This document shows positions 51,077-63,054 of a stretch of DNA of 64,000 nucleotides, in pieces. The DNA is from Trifolium pratense. Taxonomy: Eukaryota > Streptophyta > Magnoliopsida > Fabales > Fabaceae. Position 1 is the stretch's first letter. Each line of letters opens with the position of its first letter. The translations under genes were made by a program, and so were the position numbers. The notes under the pieces are model-generated. The model ran no database searches. It saw only the letters and a program-made list of their open reading frames with translations, and was not told the DNA's origin. Location: NCBI RefSeq assembly GCF_020283565.1, contig NC_060062.1:25542251-25606250 (forward strand), given 5' to 3'.

Positions 51077-51534
51077 TCAACATGAACCAGAAGCATCCGA
51101 CATCGCATCTTCACCTCGCTTTATTGGACGAGCATAAGAGAGATTGCACCTTAACTCGTAGAAAGAGCATGGGCTATCAGGGTTTTTACCTAAAAACCAT
51201 TTTCCGGAGGAAAGTTTCACCTTATCCACAAGATTATCAACCGATGAAGACTCACCGACAAAGATAATATCATTCCGAAAAGTCCAAATAAACCACATAA
51301 CATCATACCATATTAGAACCATACCTAACCATACTTGACGCCCCACATCCATCCCAAAAACCTCATAAACATGCATTAATTAAAATGTTAACTACCACAA
51401 GGTCTAAAATAATTTTAGTATCTTTACTTTTCTTAACCAGTATGTCAGAAATATTAGTTAGTATTTTCCTTAATTTCTTATTATATATGATGTTGGGTCT
51501 TCATTATATAATAAGATTCTCTTCAAAAAAAAAA
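51077..51534. mobile_element. L1-type LINE fragment, copy 2
   Basis: Counterpart of 19385-19842. Minus-strand ORF2 C-terminal remnant (51376-51077) is followed on the plus strand by a LINE-like 3' end and A10. Confidence 0.5.
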
Positions 51535-51661
51535 TTTAAAAAAGGTTATTAAATGTGGATAAATTTATAATTTTCTATTAAACTTTATGGTCTAGGCTTT
51601 CGGAAATATAATAAGAAATACACTATAGATTTCATTTAAATGCAAGGAAAATTTTATAATA

Positions 51662-51956
51662 CTCCCTCCAGTTCTTTATATAAGGAACATTTTGGAAAAA
51701 AAAATTGATCTTTTTATAAGAAACTTTGATCAATTTTCAAATGTTTTAAATGTTTGATTTCACTTATGCCCTTATTTATTATGAGAGATAATATTAAAAA
51801 TAAGTAAGTTAGTTGAATTAAGATTAATTAAATAAGGGTATATATGGAATAAGTTTAAACTTATAGGAGTCTTAAATGAAAATAACTATTTACAATGTGG
51901 TTTTTTGGTCTGCGTAATTTTTTTAAAGTGTTCCTTATAAAAAGGACCGGAGGGAG
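51662..51956. mobile_element. Stowaway-type MITE, copy 2
   Basis: Counterpart of 19970-20264, with CTCCCTCC ends and TA target site. The remaining stretch to 52733 is AT-rich and shows no gene. Confidence 0.88.
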
Positions 51957-52733
51957 TACTGAATAAGAAATTATTTAAAATATATGAAAAAATATATTTT
52001 ATACTTTTTTAATTATAGTATTAGAGTATTTAAGACATAAATTTATATTGATTAAAGAAATAGTTGGAATTCCCAAAGTGATACATTCTCTAAGAAAAAT
52101 AGAAGTCCTTTCATTAATATTCATTTTCTATATAAAAAAAAAGTAATTTAAACATCTCTTATTAAATGCTAAGAAACTTTAATATAGAAATATGTGTCTA
52201 AAAATCCGTGTATTCAATTTGATAAAAATCAAAATACTACTTTTTTTCAATATAAGTTTTTCACTTTTGAGTTCCTTAACATGTGCCCTGAAAGCACATG
52301 TTAGCAACATTGTTAAATGCAAAATTTTAATACAAAACTTTTATATTTAATTCTCTAACACTTTATTAATGAAGATCAATGTTTGATTTACTTAAAGATA
52401 TCATCATTATACCTATATTTTTGCTTTCAATAAGAATAAAATATCACTTTATTTTATTTTTGAAAAATTTGATATTAAAATGATAAAAGTAATAGTTTAA
52501 AGTTTTCTTAAACCAAAAAATCGTAACTCTATAACTGAATAAGTGGAGTATTTGGAATTTTAATCACAACTCTTATACATATAATATAAGGTTCTTATAA
52601 ACTGAGTAAAGTTAATGACAACAACCAACAACATTTCTTAACAAAACCATACTAACTGAATACAAACACAAATTTTTTCCCACTATATACGTGGCAAATA
52701 CAAGACTTGTCCATCATGTGAAGGTAAAAGTGC

Positions 52734-55629
52734 CTAGCAGTGCAACTTTTGTTTAATTTCAAGCAACTTCACTATAACATCTTTAATGAGCATTCGTTGA
52801 GTAGGAAATTCTTCAGAACAAGCTATTCCTATTTTAACAAACATCACTAGACACTCCCTTATGTTGTTTTCCATAACTCGTTGATCTTCAAGAAATGGCA
52901 TAAGCAAATGTGAATCTACTATCTCGAGAATTCCTTCGTGAATTTTCATCTTACAGAGTTTGTGTAGATTTAGATTCTCATTAAACATGGTATCTATTGG
53001 TCTCTTTCCAGTGACCATTTCCAATAGTAGAATCCCATAACTGTAGATATCTCCCTCTGGGGAAACTAGACAACCTGCTCCATATTCTTTAGAAGAAAAA
53101 AAACAACAATTGCTTAGGAAAAAAGATAAAGATAGCAAACACTTTGAATTGGTATGCCATGAAAATATAAGTTAACAAATAAGTGAAAGACAGAACTTTA
53201 CCAGGAGGAACATATCCTATAGTTCCCTTAGTTGTGGAGGAAATAACTTGATCATTATTTGAATGTCCTGTGACTCCATGAATGAGCCTAGCTAAGCCAA
53301 AGTCTCCCAAGTGGGCTACAATATCATCATCAATGAGAACATTGCTTGGCTTAATATCACAATGAACTACGGGTTGCTCTGTATCATTGTGAAGATAATC
53401 AACTGCATGAGCTACATCAAGAGCAATGTCTATCCTTTGTTTAAAGTTGAGATTATGATTTTCAGACCCTTCAATATTGTGCAACATCATTTCTAGACTA
53501 CCATTAGGCATAAACTCAAAAACAATAGCCTTGAAATCTTCACCATTATAATCAATACTTGAGCAACAAGTTAGGATCTTGACAAGATTCCGATGCTTCA
53601 TCTTTCCAAGAGCATTACATTCGGCCATGAAACTTTACAGCAACAAGTCTTTCAAAATAAGGAAGAGACCCTTTGTAAACAGAACCAAAGCTTCCTGTTC
53701 CAATCAAATTGGATGAAGAAAAGCCATTGGTTGCTTCATGTAGCTCACCATAAGTAACCCTCATGTTCCCATTTTGCAAAGATGTGGAATAAGGTAACCT
53801 TTTGGGCTTTCTCGTGAGAAAATGGACAAATGTTAAGGCTATGAAAGATATCAAAATCCCCCCAATTACACTGATGACGATAAGTTTCTTTTTGAGAGAT
53901 CTTTTGTGTTTTTTAGAATGAGCCCTAAAACACACAGGAAGCTTCAGTTGAGGTATCCCTCCACAAAGATTCTTATTTCCAGTTAGTGAAATTGCCGTGA
54001 CATTGCTAAAGACACCTCCTTTAGGAACCTCGCCATATAAATTGTTAAAAGACAAGTCTAGAGTATTCAAGAATGTTAGATTTTCTAGTTCAAAGGGTAT
54101 TGTGCTAGAGAAATTGTTGTTAGAAATGTCTAAGATTTGAAGGGATCTTAAAGAGCCTAAGAACAAAGGTATACTTCCATTCAAGAAGTTTCTCGCCAAC
54201 CCAAGTTCGATCAATGTTACACAATTAGCCAGATCCTTAGGAATTTCACCAGACAACTTATTTGAGTTTAGATATAATAATGAAAGTTGCTTCAAATTAC
54301 CAAACTCTGAAGGAATGGGACCGGTCAAGGAGTTGTTTTCCAAGAAAATATATATTAAACTGTCTAGATAGCTAAATATTTGATTAGATATATCACCACT
54401 CAATTTGTTATCAGCTAAGCTCAATTTTTGTAAGTTGGTACAATATCTAAGGGTGAATGGAATGGTTCCTTGCAATTTATTGCCGGGTAGATATAGTACA
54501 GATAAGGTAGTAAGATTGCCAATACTTGTAGGAATATTACCGGATAAGTTGTTTTTTTGCATGATCAAATCTACGAGATTATTAAGCTTTCCGATTGAAT
54601 GTGGAATGAGGAAATAAAGTCCAAATCGTGAGCCCTTCCACTACCAATATTATTTGTGCCAATATAAAAGAATTCAAGTTTATCTAATCGACCCAAAGTA
54701 GTAGGTATTGGCCCATTGAAATAATTCTCTCCTATATCAAAATATTGCAATTCAGTAAGGTTCGATATTGAAGAAGGAAAATTCCCAGTTATTTGGTTGG
54801 CCCCAACGTACAACTCTACAAGATTGGGAAAAATAAGATTCATATTTGATGGAAGACTACCGAATAACTCGTTTTCCCCGAGATCAAAATATTCAATATT
54901 TGATAAGTTGTAAAGAGAATGAGGGATCTCACCTGACAAATTATTTGAACCAAGAGTCAATTGTTTCAAATTTGACAACATACCCAAAGAATAAGGTATG
55001 CCTCCATTCAAGTGATTTTGATCAGCAAGGTATAATTTCTGGAGTGATGAAACATTTCCCAAGGAAGATGGAATAGTACCAACTAAATTATTGGCACCAA
55101 GATTCAACTCAGTAAGTTGCATCATCGACTCAAACCATGTAGGAATTCTTCCGATGAGTCGATTCTTGAACAAAATAATTGTCTTGATACTTGTGCAGTT
55201 AGCGAGCTCCATAGGAACCTCTCCGTCAAGATTGTTGTTGTTTAAGTCAAGAATTTGCAGTCGCTTTAAATGACCAACTTGACTTGGAATTTTACCATGC
55301 AAGAATACATTTCTAAGTTGTAGTATCCTGAGAAATGTTAGATTTCCCAAAGATGGTCCAAGAGTACCACCCAATGTTTGATTTTCCAAATGTAAGGCAG
55401 AGACTCTCATGTGACGACGACCACATGTAACACCCTGCCATTCGCAGAAATGTAAAGACTCATTCCATGACGGCAGAGAATCTGGTAAACCGTCTGTAAG
55501 CTTTTCCTTCAAAGCAAGCAAAGCAACTTTATCAGTATCTGAGCTCAAAGAAAGAGCAACTGTGGGAATGAAGTACACCAACATTTGGCAAGCAAAACAG
55601 AGAAGAAAGATGGACATAGAAGTCATCAT
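52734..55629 (-). pseudogene. RLK-3': duplicate of the broken RLK-3
   Basis: Carries the same two deletions as RLK-3 (near 54604-54612 and 53633), the same 115-bp intron (53087-53201) and intact exon 2 (53086-52734). From the start at 55629 only a 352-residue secreted LRR fragment is encoded, up to 54571. Identity of both lesions shows that the gene was already broken when the block was duplicated. Confidence 0.88.
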
Positions 55630-55740
55630 TTTGCTACCGGAGAATTTGTTTATTGGTAAATTTTGAGGTATGATTAGAGTTATATAAAGAATTTGCTGCA
55701 GGAAAATTATGCATTAGAAAAATTGACACTACGTTACTAC

Positions 55741-56210
55741 CAAGGTTTTAAATTGCGGTTGCGGTCGTGGATGTGGTTGCAGTTGCAGTTATTGCGAATG
55801 CGGTCATTGTGGTTGCTGCAACGGCAATGCGGTTGTTGCGGCGTGAAATCATTTTGATATTTCACAAGCTAGATAAAATGAAACTAGTATGTAACTACAC
55901 TATTTAGTTTATTCCATAAACAATAATTTGAATGTATTGAAAATACACGGTTGATAGATTGTTTAAAGTAAGATTTTTCATTAATTTGACACAAATTAGG
56001 ATTTGAAGATGATAAATTTTATATTTTGGTGAGAAAATTTGAACGAACATCGCCGAAAACATCTGATGCGACTTCCGATGCGGTTGTGATGCGGCCGTAC
56101 ATGTGAATTAAGATCACACCGCAATTTGCGGTGTAATGCAGTTGCGGTGGCTACCGCATCAGCAATACTGCGACCGCAATTGCGGATGCGGACCGCAATT
56201 TAAAACCTTG
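55741..56210. mobile_element. hAT-type MITE, copy 2
   Basis: Counterpart of 24049-24518, with CAAGGTTTTAAATTGCGGT ends and GTTACTAC target repeats. Confidence 0.88.
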
Positions 56211-56402
56211 GTTACTACGGTTGAAAAAAAAAATCAATATTATAAAAACTTTGAAAAAATCAATTAAAATAACACATTGAAAAAATTGATACTATTTTTG
56301 GACTATATTATTTTATTCAACGATTTTGGTAGTACGTAGTTGATATGTGACGTTATGAGAGTGAGTTCTTTAATTGATTGACTTGACTATAGTTTGTTAT
56401 TA

Positions 56403-56534
56403 TCTTTTTTTCAAATAGTTTAATGGCTAATTAGAAATTTTATAAGTGATGGATGTCGAGGTTCGAACTCCAATCTCCACATATATTATTTAATGTTCGT
56501 ACTAACTGAGTTAAACTTACGGAAACCTATAAAA
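56403..56534 (-). mobile_element. tRNA-derived SINE, copy 2
   Basis: Counterpart of 24711-24842, with A-box, B-box and A-rich tail on the minus strand and TTTGTTATTA repeats on both sides. Confidence 0.65.
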
Positions 56535-56648
56535 TTTGTTATTAGTTGTGGATTTTTACATGGGTTATACTAACTAGTGCACCTAGGGTGAAAGCACTAG
56601 CTAAAGAAACTAAAAAATAAGTTTTACATTAAAAAATATATTTTGTAT

Positions 56649-57269
56649 GGTGGATTCTAGGATGAGAGAGCAATTAAGTCCCTCACCAGTGTACAATTAA
56701 AATTAACCATTAGATTAAATTAGGTTACATGATAACATTTTTTAGTATCACACATAATTATTAGCCATCCAACCTCCATGTTCATCAGCTTCTTCTAAAA
56801 CACCGAACCCAATTATTTTCTTGTCACGGTGGTTCTCCATCTAACTGCCACCCCTAACACCAAGGTATTATTCAACCATTCCCTTTTTAATAATCGATGT
56901 CCAATCTCCATGGTTGAAAAAGTCCAATTTTCTCATTTGTGTTCATTTTTCATTTAAAGAGAAATACAATAATGTTTACTATTTCAAATCCAATCCAAAT
57001 ACGCGGGGGGGGGGGGGGGGTGGCCTTCTATATTCTTTTTCATTAATGTGCAAATTGAGGAGCAATTTATACCGTGATGGAAAATTCTGAGAAAAATGGA
57101 TGGTTGCAGCAGTTTTGCAAAGAGGAGATACAACATTTTATTTTTGTTTATTTTTTTGGAAGAAGGTTATATAAGATCTGGTAATAAAAAAATGGACCAT
57201 TTAATCTAACGGTGAAATAGTGTGGTACATCGGTGAGAGACTTAATTGCTCCCTCACCCTAGAATCCAC
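56649..57269. mobile_element. Complete MULE-like MITE spanning the duplication end
   Basis: A 621-bp element with about 45-bp inverted ends (GGTGGATTCTAGGATGAG… and, inverted, GTGGATTCTAGGGTGAG…). It is flanked by the 10-bp direct repeat TATTTTGTAT (56639-56648 and 57270-57279). Long ends and a 9-11 bp target duplication suggest Mutator-like elements. There is no transposase. The shared block ends inside it at 56800. A run of 16 G lies at 57005-57020. Confidence 0.75.
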
Positions 57270-59451
57270 TATTTTGTATATTTTTAAAAGATAAATTACC
57301 CAAATTTTAAATATTTTTTATCTAATTTAATTTCTTAACAAGTATTTCATAGGTACTAATTAGTTTTTTTTTTGAATGGCCTTTAAGGATTTAGGTAGTA
57401 GTTGATATATTTGATAATAGTCCAACAAGAAAGCAAACAATTAAGTTGCGGGTTTACTCCATTACTCCAATCTACAAATCAAATTAAGTTAGGGGTGGCA
57501 AAACCTATTGCTCTGTCTCACCTAACTCTTTTAACAAATAAGATAAGATAAGATGAGGGCTTTTTTTTTTTTTTTTATTCTTATATTTGGGATGAAAAAA
57601 ATGGAGGAAAGGGTGTTAAATAGCAGAGGCTAAAATTGAAATCTGAAAATTTAAAGGGACCAAAATTTGAAGGAATATTAATTTTATAGGGACTAAAACT
57701 GAAAGTTGATATATTTAAAAAAAATTAAAAATATATTTAACCCTTAGAAGAATTTGACATTGATATTAAAACCTCTTGAAATTCTGTTATCATTGTTGAA
57801 AAATATTTACTGTCAACTTTTTAGTAATAATTAATAATTTTGTAATTCAAGTAGTAAATTTATCGGCGAAATAAATAATTAATAGTTTTGTTAAAATCTG
57901 CATGTTTTCTCCGGATTTTCCTGCAGATTTTTCTACGGATTTTAGCTTTAAGAACTAAAAGCAAAAACACGTCAATTTACAAGAATGAATTCCTCAAAAC
58001 AAAAAAAATAAAATACAAAGACTAAAAGTAAAAACACGTCAACTTACAAGGACCAAAATATCATTTATACCAAAATTGTTTGGTAAGCCGGCCCATCAAC
58101 TTACTGATAAATGGTGTGGGAACTGGAATCCCGCTTCGTGACCCCTAAAATAAATTAAATTTAATGAAGGTAGTTGTTACTTGTTACACGAGAATGAATC
58201 TTATTCAAAATAAGAGAGAAACATCTAGTTGTAAATGTACATGTACTGGTGTTGTATTTATTCTCCCTCCTTAACAGATTTTTGTTTTGATTTGGGCTTA
58301 ATAAAATTATTTTGCTGCTAAAAAAAAAAAGAGAAACATGTAAAAAAATAAATGAAATAAATGTTAATGGCGGTGGGAAATTACACATTGCCATCTCATG
58401 TGAAAATAACACATGAGGGAGGGATATGATCGTGATTGTGGCCCATCATCACGCCAAATTGTTTAAATATTCGCTATGAATTATTAATATTCGCCATCTT
58501 GATAGGACCATTTATCCATAAAATAACAAGGTCATACTAGCCAAATAATAACAGATAAAAGCTATCAATGATTAAATGCAGCGGAGGAGGAGCTTCTTAA
58601 TTTCGGAAATTGATTTTTTTTCTATAGGTGAAATTACAAAACTACCCTCATGTTAGTTCGTAAAGTTATAATTATTAGATATTTTAGGTTCTTAAATTAC
58701 GAATATTAAACAATTTAATCCCTTAAATTACAAAGATTATAAACCGGTTGTGCACTTATAAAATAGACACTATAACGACTAAAGTGTCTAATATTTATCT
58801 CTTGTGTGACGAAAGTATTAATTCAACTTTCAAATTTAAGGGAGAAAAATAAAAAAGCAAATGCTAACGAATTCCTAGTAACAATGTTATAAGAAGTTGA
58901 TATTTAGAAAATACTGATCCAGAAAAGTTCGACAACTTCCATTTATCATTATATTATATATATCAGTATAAAAATATAGTCGCACATGTTATGTGAATAG
59001 TGCACTACATGGTCAAAATGTGTCATGTTATTTTGATAGAGGGAGGGAGTACTATTATTTAGGAAATGAAACGCGCCTACTCTTGACTTCACAATTTAAA
59101 GTAAACTCCTCACTTTACATTTTAGAGGAGATAAATTAATTATCTTAAACTCAATTACTAAAATTCAGGAAGTACTAAATTAAAGTGCTCCTACAACCCA
59201 TATTGGCATGACACCAAGTAAGTACCTTAAAGCCTAAGCAAAAGCCAAATGGCTTTTGAAATTGAAGGCAGAACAGAAGTAAAATTAAAGGCAGCATCAG
59301 TAAACCAAAGGCATTTGCACATAAAATTTTATTGAACTCAAGGCAAACTCGATTACAAGCTATACACTGCAAAAGCAGAGAAATAAACACAATAAAACTT
59401 AAAGCTAAAACTAAAAGACTAACCAAAATAACATTGGCTGAATAATAGTTT
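57270..59451. other. Unique intergenic region, no gene recognised
   Basis: AT-rich sequence with poly-T and poly-A runs (57561-57580, 58320-58331). Open frames near 58161-58412 and 59175-59426 are short and hydrophobic, with no recognisable motif, and I do not call them genes. A lone GGAGGGAGTA end at about 59042-59051 resembles a Stowaway terminus but has no partner. The last 300 bases are the 3' flank of RLK-4. Confidence 0.6.
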
Positions 59452-62400
59452 CTAGCATGTCAACTTCTGTTTAATTTCAAGCAACTTCATTATAACATCT
59501 TTTATGATCATTCGCTGAGTAGGAAATTCTTCAGAACACGCAATTCCTATTTTAGCAAACATCACTAGACACTCTTTAATGTTGTTTTTCACAACAAATT
59601 TCTGATCTTCAGAAAATGGCATAAGCAAACTTGAATCCACTATCTTGAGAATTTCTTCTGGAATTTTCATCTTGCAGAATTTGTGTAGATTTAGATTATC
59701 ATAAAACATGCTATCTGTTGGTCTCTTTGCAGTGAGCATCTCTAGCAGAAGAATGCCATAGCTGTAGATATCTCCATGTGGTGATACTTGACCACCTGCT
59801 CCATACTCTTTACAAACAACAACAATTCTTTATTAAAAAATTTAAGGAAATGATATATGAAATTCTTAAGCATAATGGTTATAAAGAAAGCATTTGTGTG
59901 AAAGCTAAAGAGAGTAATCACTTTGAACTACGTGATAGAAAACACTTTACCTGGAGGAACATATCCAATAGTTCCCTTAATTGCGGAAGAAATGACTTGG
60001 GCTTTACTGGAATTCTCCATGGCTCCGTGAATGAGTTTAGCTATGCCAAAGTCTCCTAAGTGGGCAACAAGGGTATCATCAAGAAGAACATTGCTTGGTT
60101 TAACATCACAATGAACTACAACTTGCTCTACGTTATGATGAAGATAATCCAATGCATTAGCTACATCAAGAGCAATGTCTACCCTTTGTGTGAAGTTTAG
60201 ACTAAGATTTTTAGACTCATCTTCACTGTTGTGCAACAAATTTTCCAAACTCCCGTTAGACATGAACTCAAAAACAATAGCCTTGAAATCATCACCCTTG
60301 TAATCAGCACTTGAACAACAAGTTATGATCTTTACAAGATTCCGATGCTTCATCTTTCCTAGAGCTTTACATTCAGCCATGAAACTCTTTGCAGCACCAT
60401 GTGTTTCAAGATTCAACACTTTTATAGCAATAACTCTATCAAAATGAAGAAGATGCCCTTTATAAACAGAACCAGAACTTCCCGTTCCTACCAAATTGGA
60501 TGAAGAAAATCCATTGGTTGCATCATGTAGATCACCATAAGTAACCCTTAAGCTCCCATTTTGCAAAGATGGTGAAGAAAGTAACATTTTAGGCTTTCTC
60601 GTGACAAAATAGACGATTAAAAATGCTATGAAAGAGATCAAAACTCCGCCAATTACACTAATGATGATGATAAGTTTCTTTTTGAGAGATCTTTTATGTT
60701 TCTTGGTAGAAACTTTAGAACATGGAGGAAGCTTCAATTGAGGTATTCCTCCACAAAGGTTCCTGTTTCTAGCTAGTGAAATTGCCGAGACATTGCTAAA
60801 GACACCTTCCATAGGAACCTCACCATAAAGATTATTAAAAGACAAGTCCAACTTATGCAAATATGTTAGATTTTCTAGTTCATAAGGGATTGTGCTTGAG
60901 AAATTATTTCTAGAAAGATCTAAAATTTCAAGGGACCTTAAAGAGGAGCCCAAGAACGATGGTATAGTTCCATGGAAGAAGTTTCCACCCAGCCCAAGTT
61001 GTGTCAATGATATGCAAGATGCTAAGTCGTTAGGAATTTCACCGGACAATTTATTTAAGCTTAGATACAGTTGTGAAAGATGGTTTAAGTTACCAAACTC
61101 TGAAGGAATGGGACCAGACAACGAGTTGTTGTACAAGTAAAGATATATTAAACCATCTAGATAACCAAATGTTTGATTGGGAATATAACCACTCAATTTG
61201 TTACTAGATAAACTTAACTTCTGCAATTGGGTGCAATTTCTTATTGAAATTGGAATGCTTCCTTCCAATTTGTTTCTAGATAGATCTAGTTCGGATAACA
61301 TAGTAAGATTACCAATGACTATAGGGATGTTACCGGAAAATTTGTTATCAGCAAAGCCCAATGATACTATATTCTTAAGTTTTCCTATTGAATCTGGAAT
61401 TGTTCCCTCAAGGAAATTGTTTCTAATTTCTAAGTCAGTTAAACCAAAAAGTTGTCCAATTCTTTCCGGTATCACTCCATATATTTTATTATTCTCCATA
61501 TTAAGCAAACGGAGATGGGTGGAAAAGTTTCCTATAAGATTTGGCAACACACCACTAAAACTATTGTTAAAAATATATATCATAGACAATTGAGTACAAT
61601 TGGTTAACGATGAAAAAAAATCTAAATCATGAGCTCCTCCACTCCCAAAATTATTACCTCCGATATTAAACCATTCAAGTTTATTTAATTGACCCAAAGT
61701 AAGAGGTATTGACCCAAAAAAAGCATTATATGATATATCCAACATTTGGAGTTCAGTGAGGTTGGATAATGAAGACGGAAAAGTTCCACTTATTTTTTGG
61801 TTGTATCCTATCAAGAATGCTATAAGATTGGGAAAAACAACATTCAAATTTTTTGGAAGACTACCCAAAAGCTTGTTCGACCCAAGATCAAAAACTTGAA
61901 TATTTGATAGGTTGTAAAGAGAATGAGGGATTTCACCTGACAAATTATTTGAACCTAGAATCAGTAGTTTTAAACGTGACAACATACCCAAAGAATAAGG
62001 TATGCTTCCTTTCAAGTGATTTTGTGCAAGTGATAAATTTTGGAGTGATGAAACATTTCCCAGAGAAGATGGAATAGTACCAAAGAGATTATTGGCACCG
62101 AGATTCAACTGAGTAAGTTGCATCATTGACTCAAACCATGTCGGAATTCTTCCAGAGAGTCGGTTGCTGCGCAAGAAAATTACCTTGATAGCTGTGCAAT
62201 TTGTGAGCTCCATAGGAATTTCGCCATCAAGATTGTTATCGTTTAAGTTAAGAACTTGCAATCGCTTTAAACGACCAATTTGACTTGGAATTTTACCATA
62301 CAAATTGACATTTTTAAGTTGTAGTATTCTTAGAAATGTTAAATTTCCCACAGATGGTCCAAGAGTACCACCAAATGTTTGATTCTCCAAATGCAAGACA

Positions 62401-62633
62401 GAGACTCTCATATGACGACGACCACATGTTACACCCTCCCAATCACAAAAATGTAGAGACTCATTCCATGATGGAAGAGAATCCGGTGCACCATTTGTAA
62501 GCTTTTCTTTCAATGCAAGCAAAGCAAGCTTATCAGTCTTTGAACTCAAGGAAAGAGCAACTGTTGCTAATGGAATGCAATAGACCAACATATGGAAATT
62601 AAAGTAGAGATGAAACGTCATAAAAGACCTCAT
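59452..62633 (-). CDS. RLK-4: LRR receptor-like Ser/Thr kinase, subfamily XII type
   Basis: The only RLK outside the duplication. Exons 62633-59951 and 59807-59452 with a 143-bp intron at the family site; the product is 1012 residues. The signal peptide (MRSFMTFHLYFNFHMLVYCIP…) is followed by an LRRNT cap with CDWEGVTCGRR, about 20 LRRs, a membrane segment at about 654-678, Lys738, HCD (841-843) and DFG from 861. The Gly loop reads GTGSSG (716-721): Ser720 stands where the paralogues and most kinases have Phe, which may weaken ATP binding. The activation segment (LIHGAMENSSKAQ) also differs from RLK-1 and RLK-2. The N-terminal LRRs are nearly identical to those of RLK-2, whereas the kinase is the most divergent of the set. 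Ligand unknown. Confidence 0.93.
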
Positions 62634-62658
62634 TTTTCTATTGGAGCTTTGATATATA

Positions 62659-63054
62659 TATGCAGCTTTGAAATTTTATATTAGATATATAAAGAGATGA
62701 ATGTGCACTAGGCAAGTGGTTTATGGTTGCATTAATTATTTTGACAAACGACTTATAGCTACTTTCCCATCAAAATTCAAAACGTAGATATTCCACAAAA
62801 AGAAAACAGGTGATGACTAATTCCAACAACGCGGAGAGCACACTATCGTTGACTAAGAAAGATGGTGGAAGTGCAAATTAATTCTCTTCAACACTTACTT
62901 TTTAGTGAAATTTTGTTAATTACACCCAAAATTTCATTAAATTTTTTTATAATACCGAAACAGCCCTTTTCATATCTATTACAAATATATTAAAATCGAT
63001 TACCACCAAATTTACTAATGTATCCTTATTACTTTTAACCACGTTGCAAGTTTT
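62659..63054 (-). promoter_or_regulatory. RLK-4 promoter with W-box core
   Basis: The region starts 25 bp upstream of the ATG and matches the orphan promoters at 6483-6878 and 38176-38571, including GGAGAGCACACTATCGTTGA. The TTGACT core is at 62849-62854, about 215 bp before the start codon. The match ends where a CACTA transposon begins. Confidence 0.65.

Larger units (their letters stand above)
25109..56800 (+). repeat. Segmental duplication, inferred unit of copy 2 (31,692 bp)
   Basis: Bases 31697-56800 match bases 1-25108. The distance from the junction at 25108 to the end of the match at 56800 is exactly 31,692 bp, equal to the copy offset, so the simplest tandem unit is 25109-56800. 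On this reading 25109-31696 (copia A and the 3' end of copia B) is the left part of the unit, and its copy-1 counterpart lies left of the window. The identity is seen directly; the unit definition is inference. A collapsed or duplicated haplotype in the assembly is the main alternative. Confidence 0.75.

Noticed and set aside
56840..57510. hAT element bounded by TGCCACCCCTAA (56843) and TAGGGGTGGCAA (57491)
   Set aside because: The two motifs face outward in the wrong order for one element and no flanking 8-bp repeat matches; probably unrelated ends or chance.
58161..58412. Hydrophobic 83-codon frame upstream of RLK-4 as a small membrane protein gene
   Set aside because: Composition follows the AT-rich background, there is no conserved context or motif, and nothing supports transcription.
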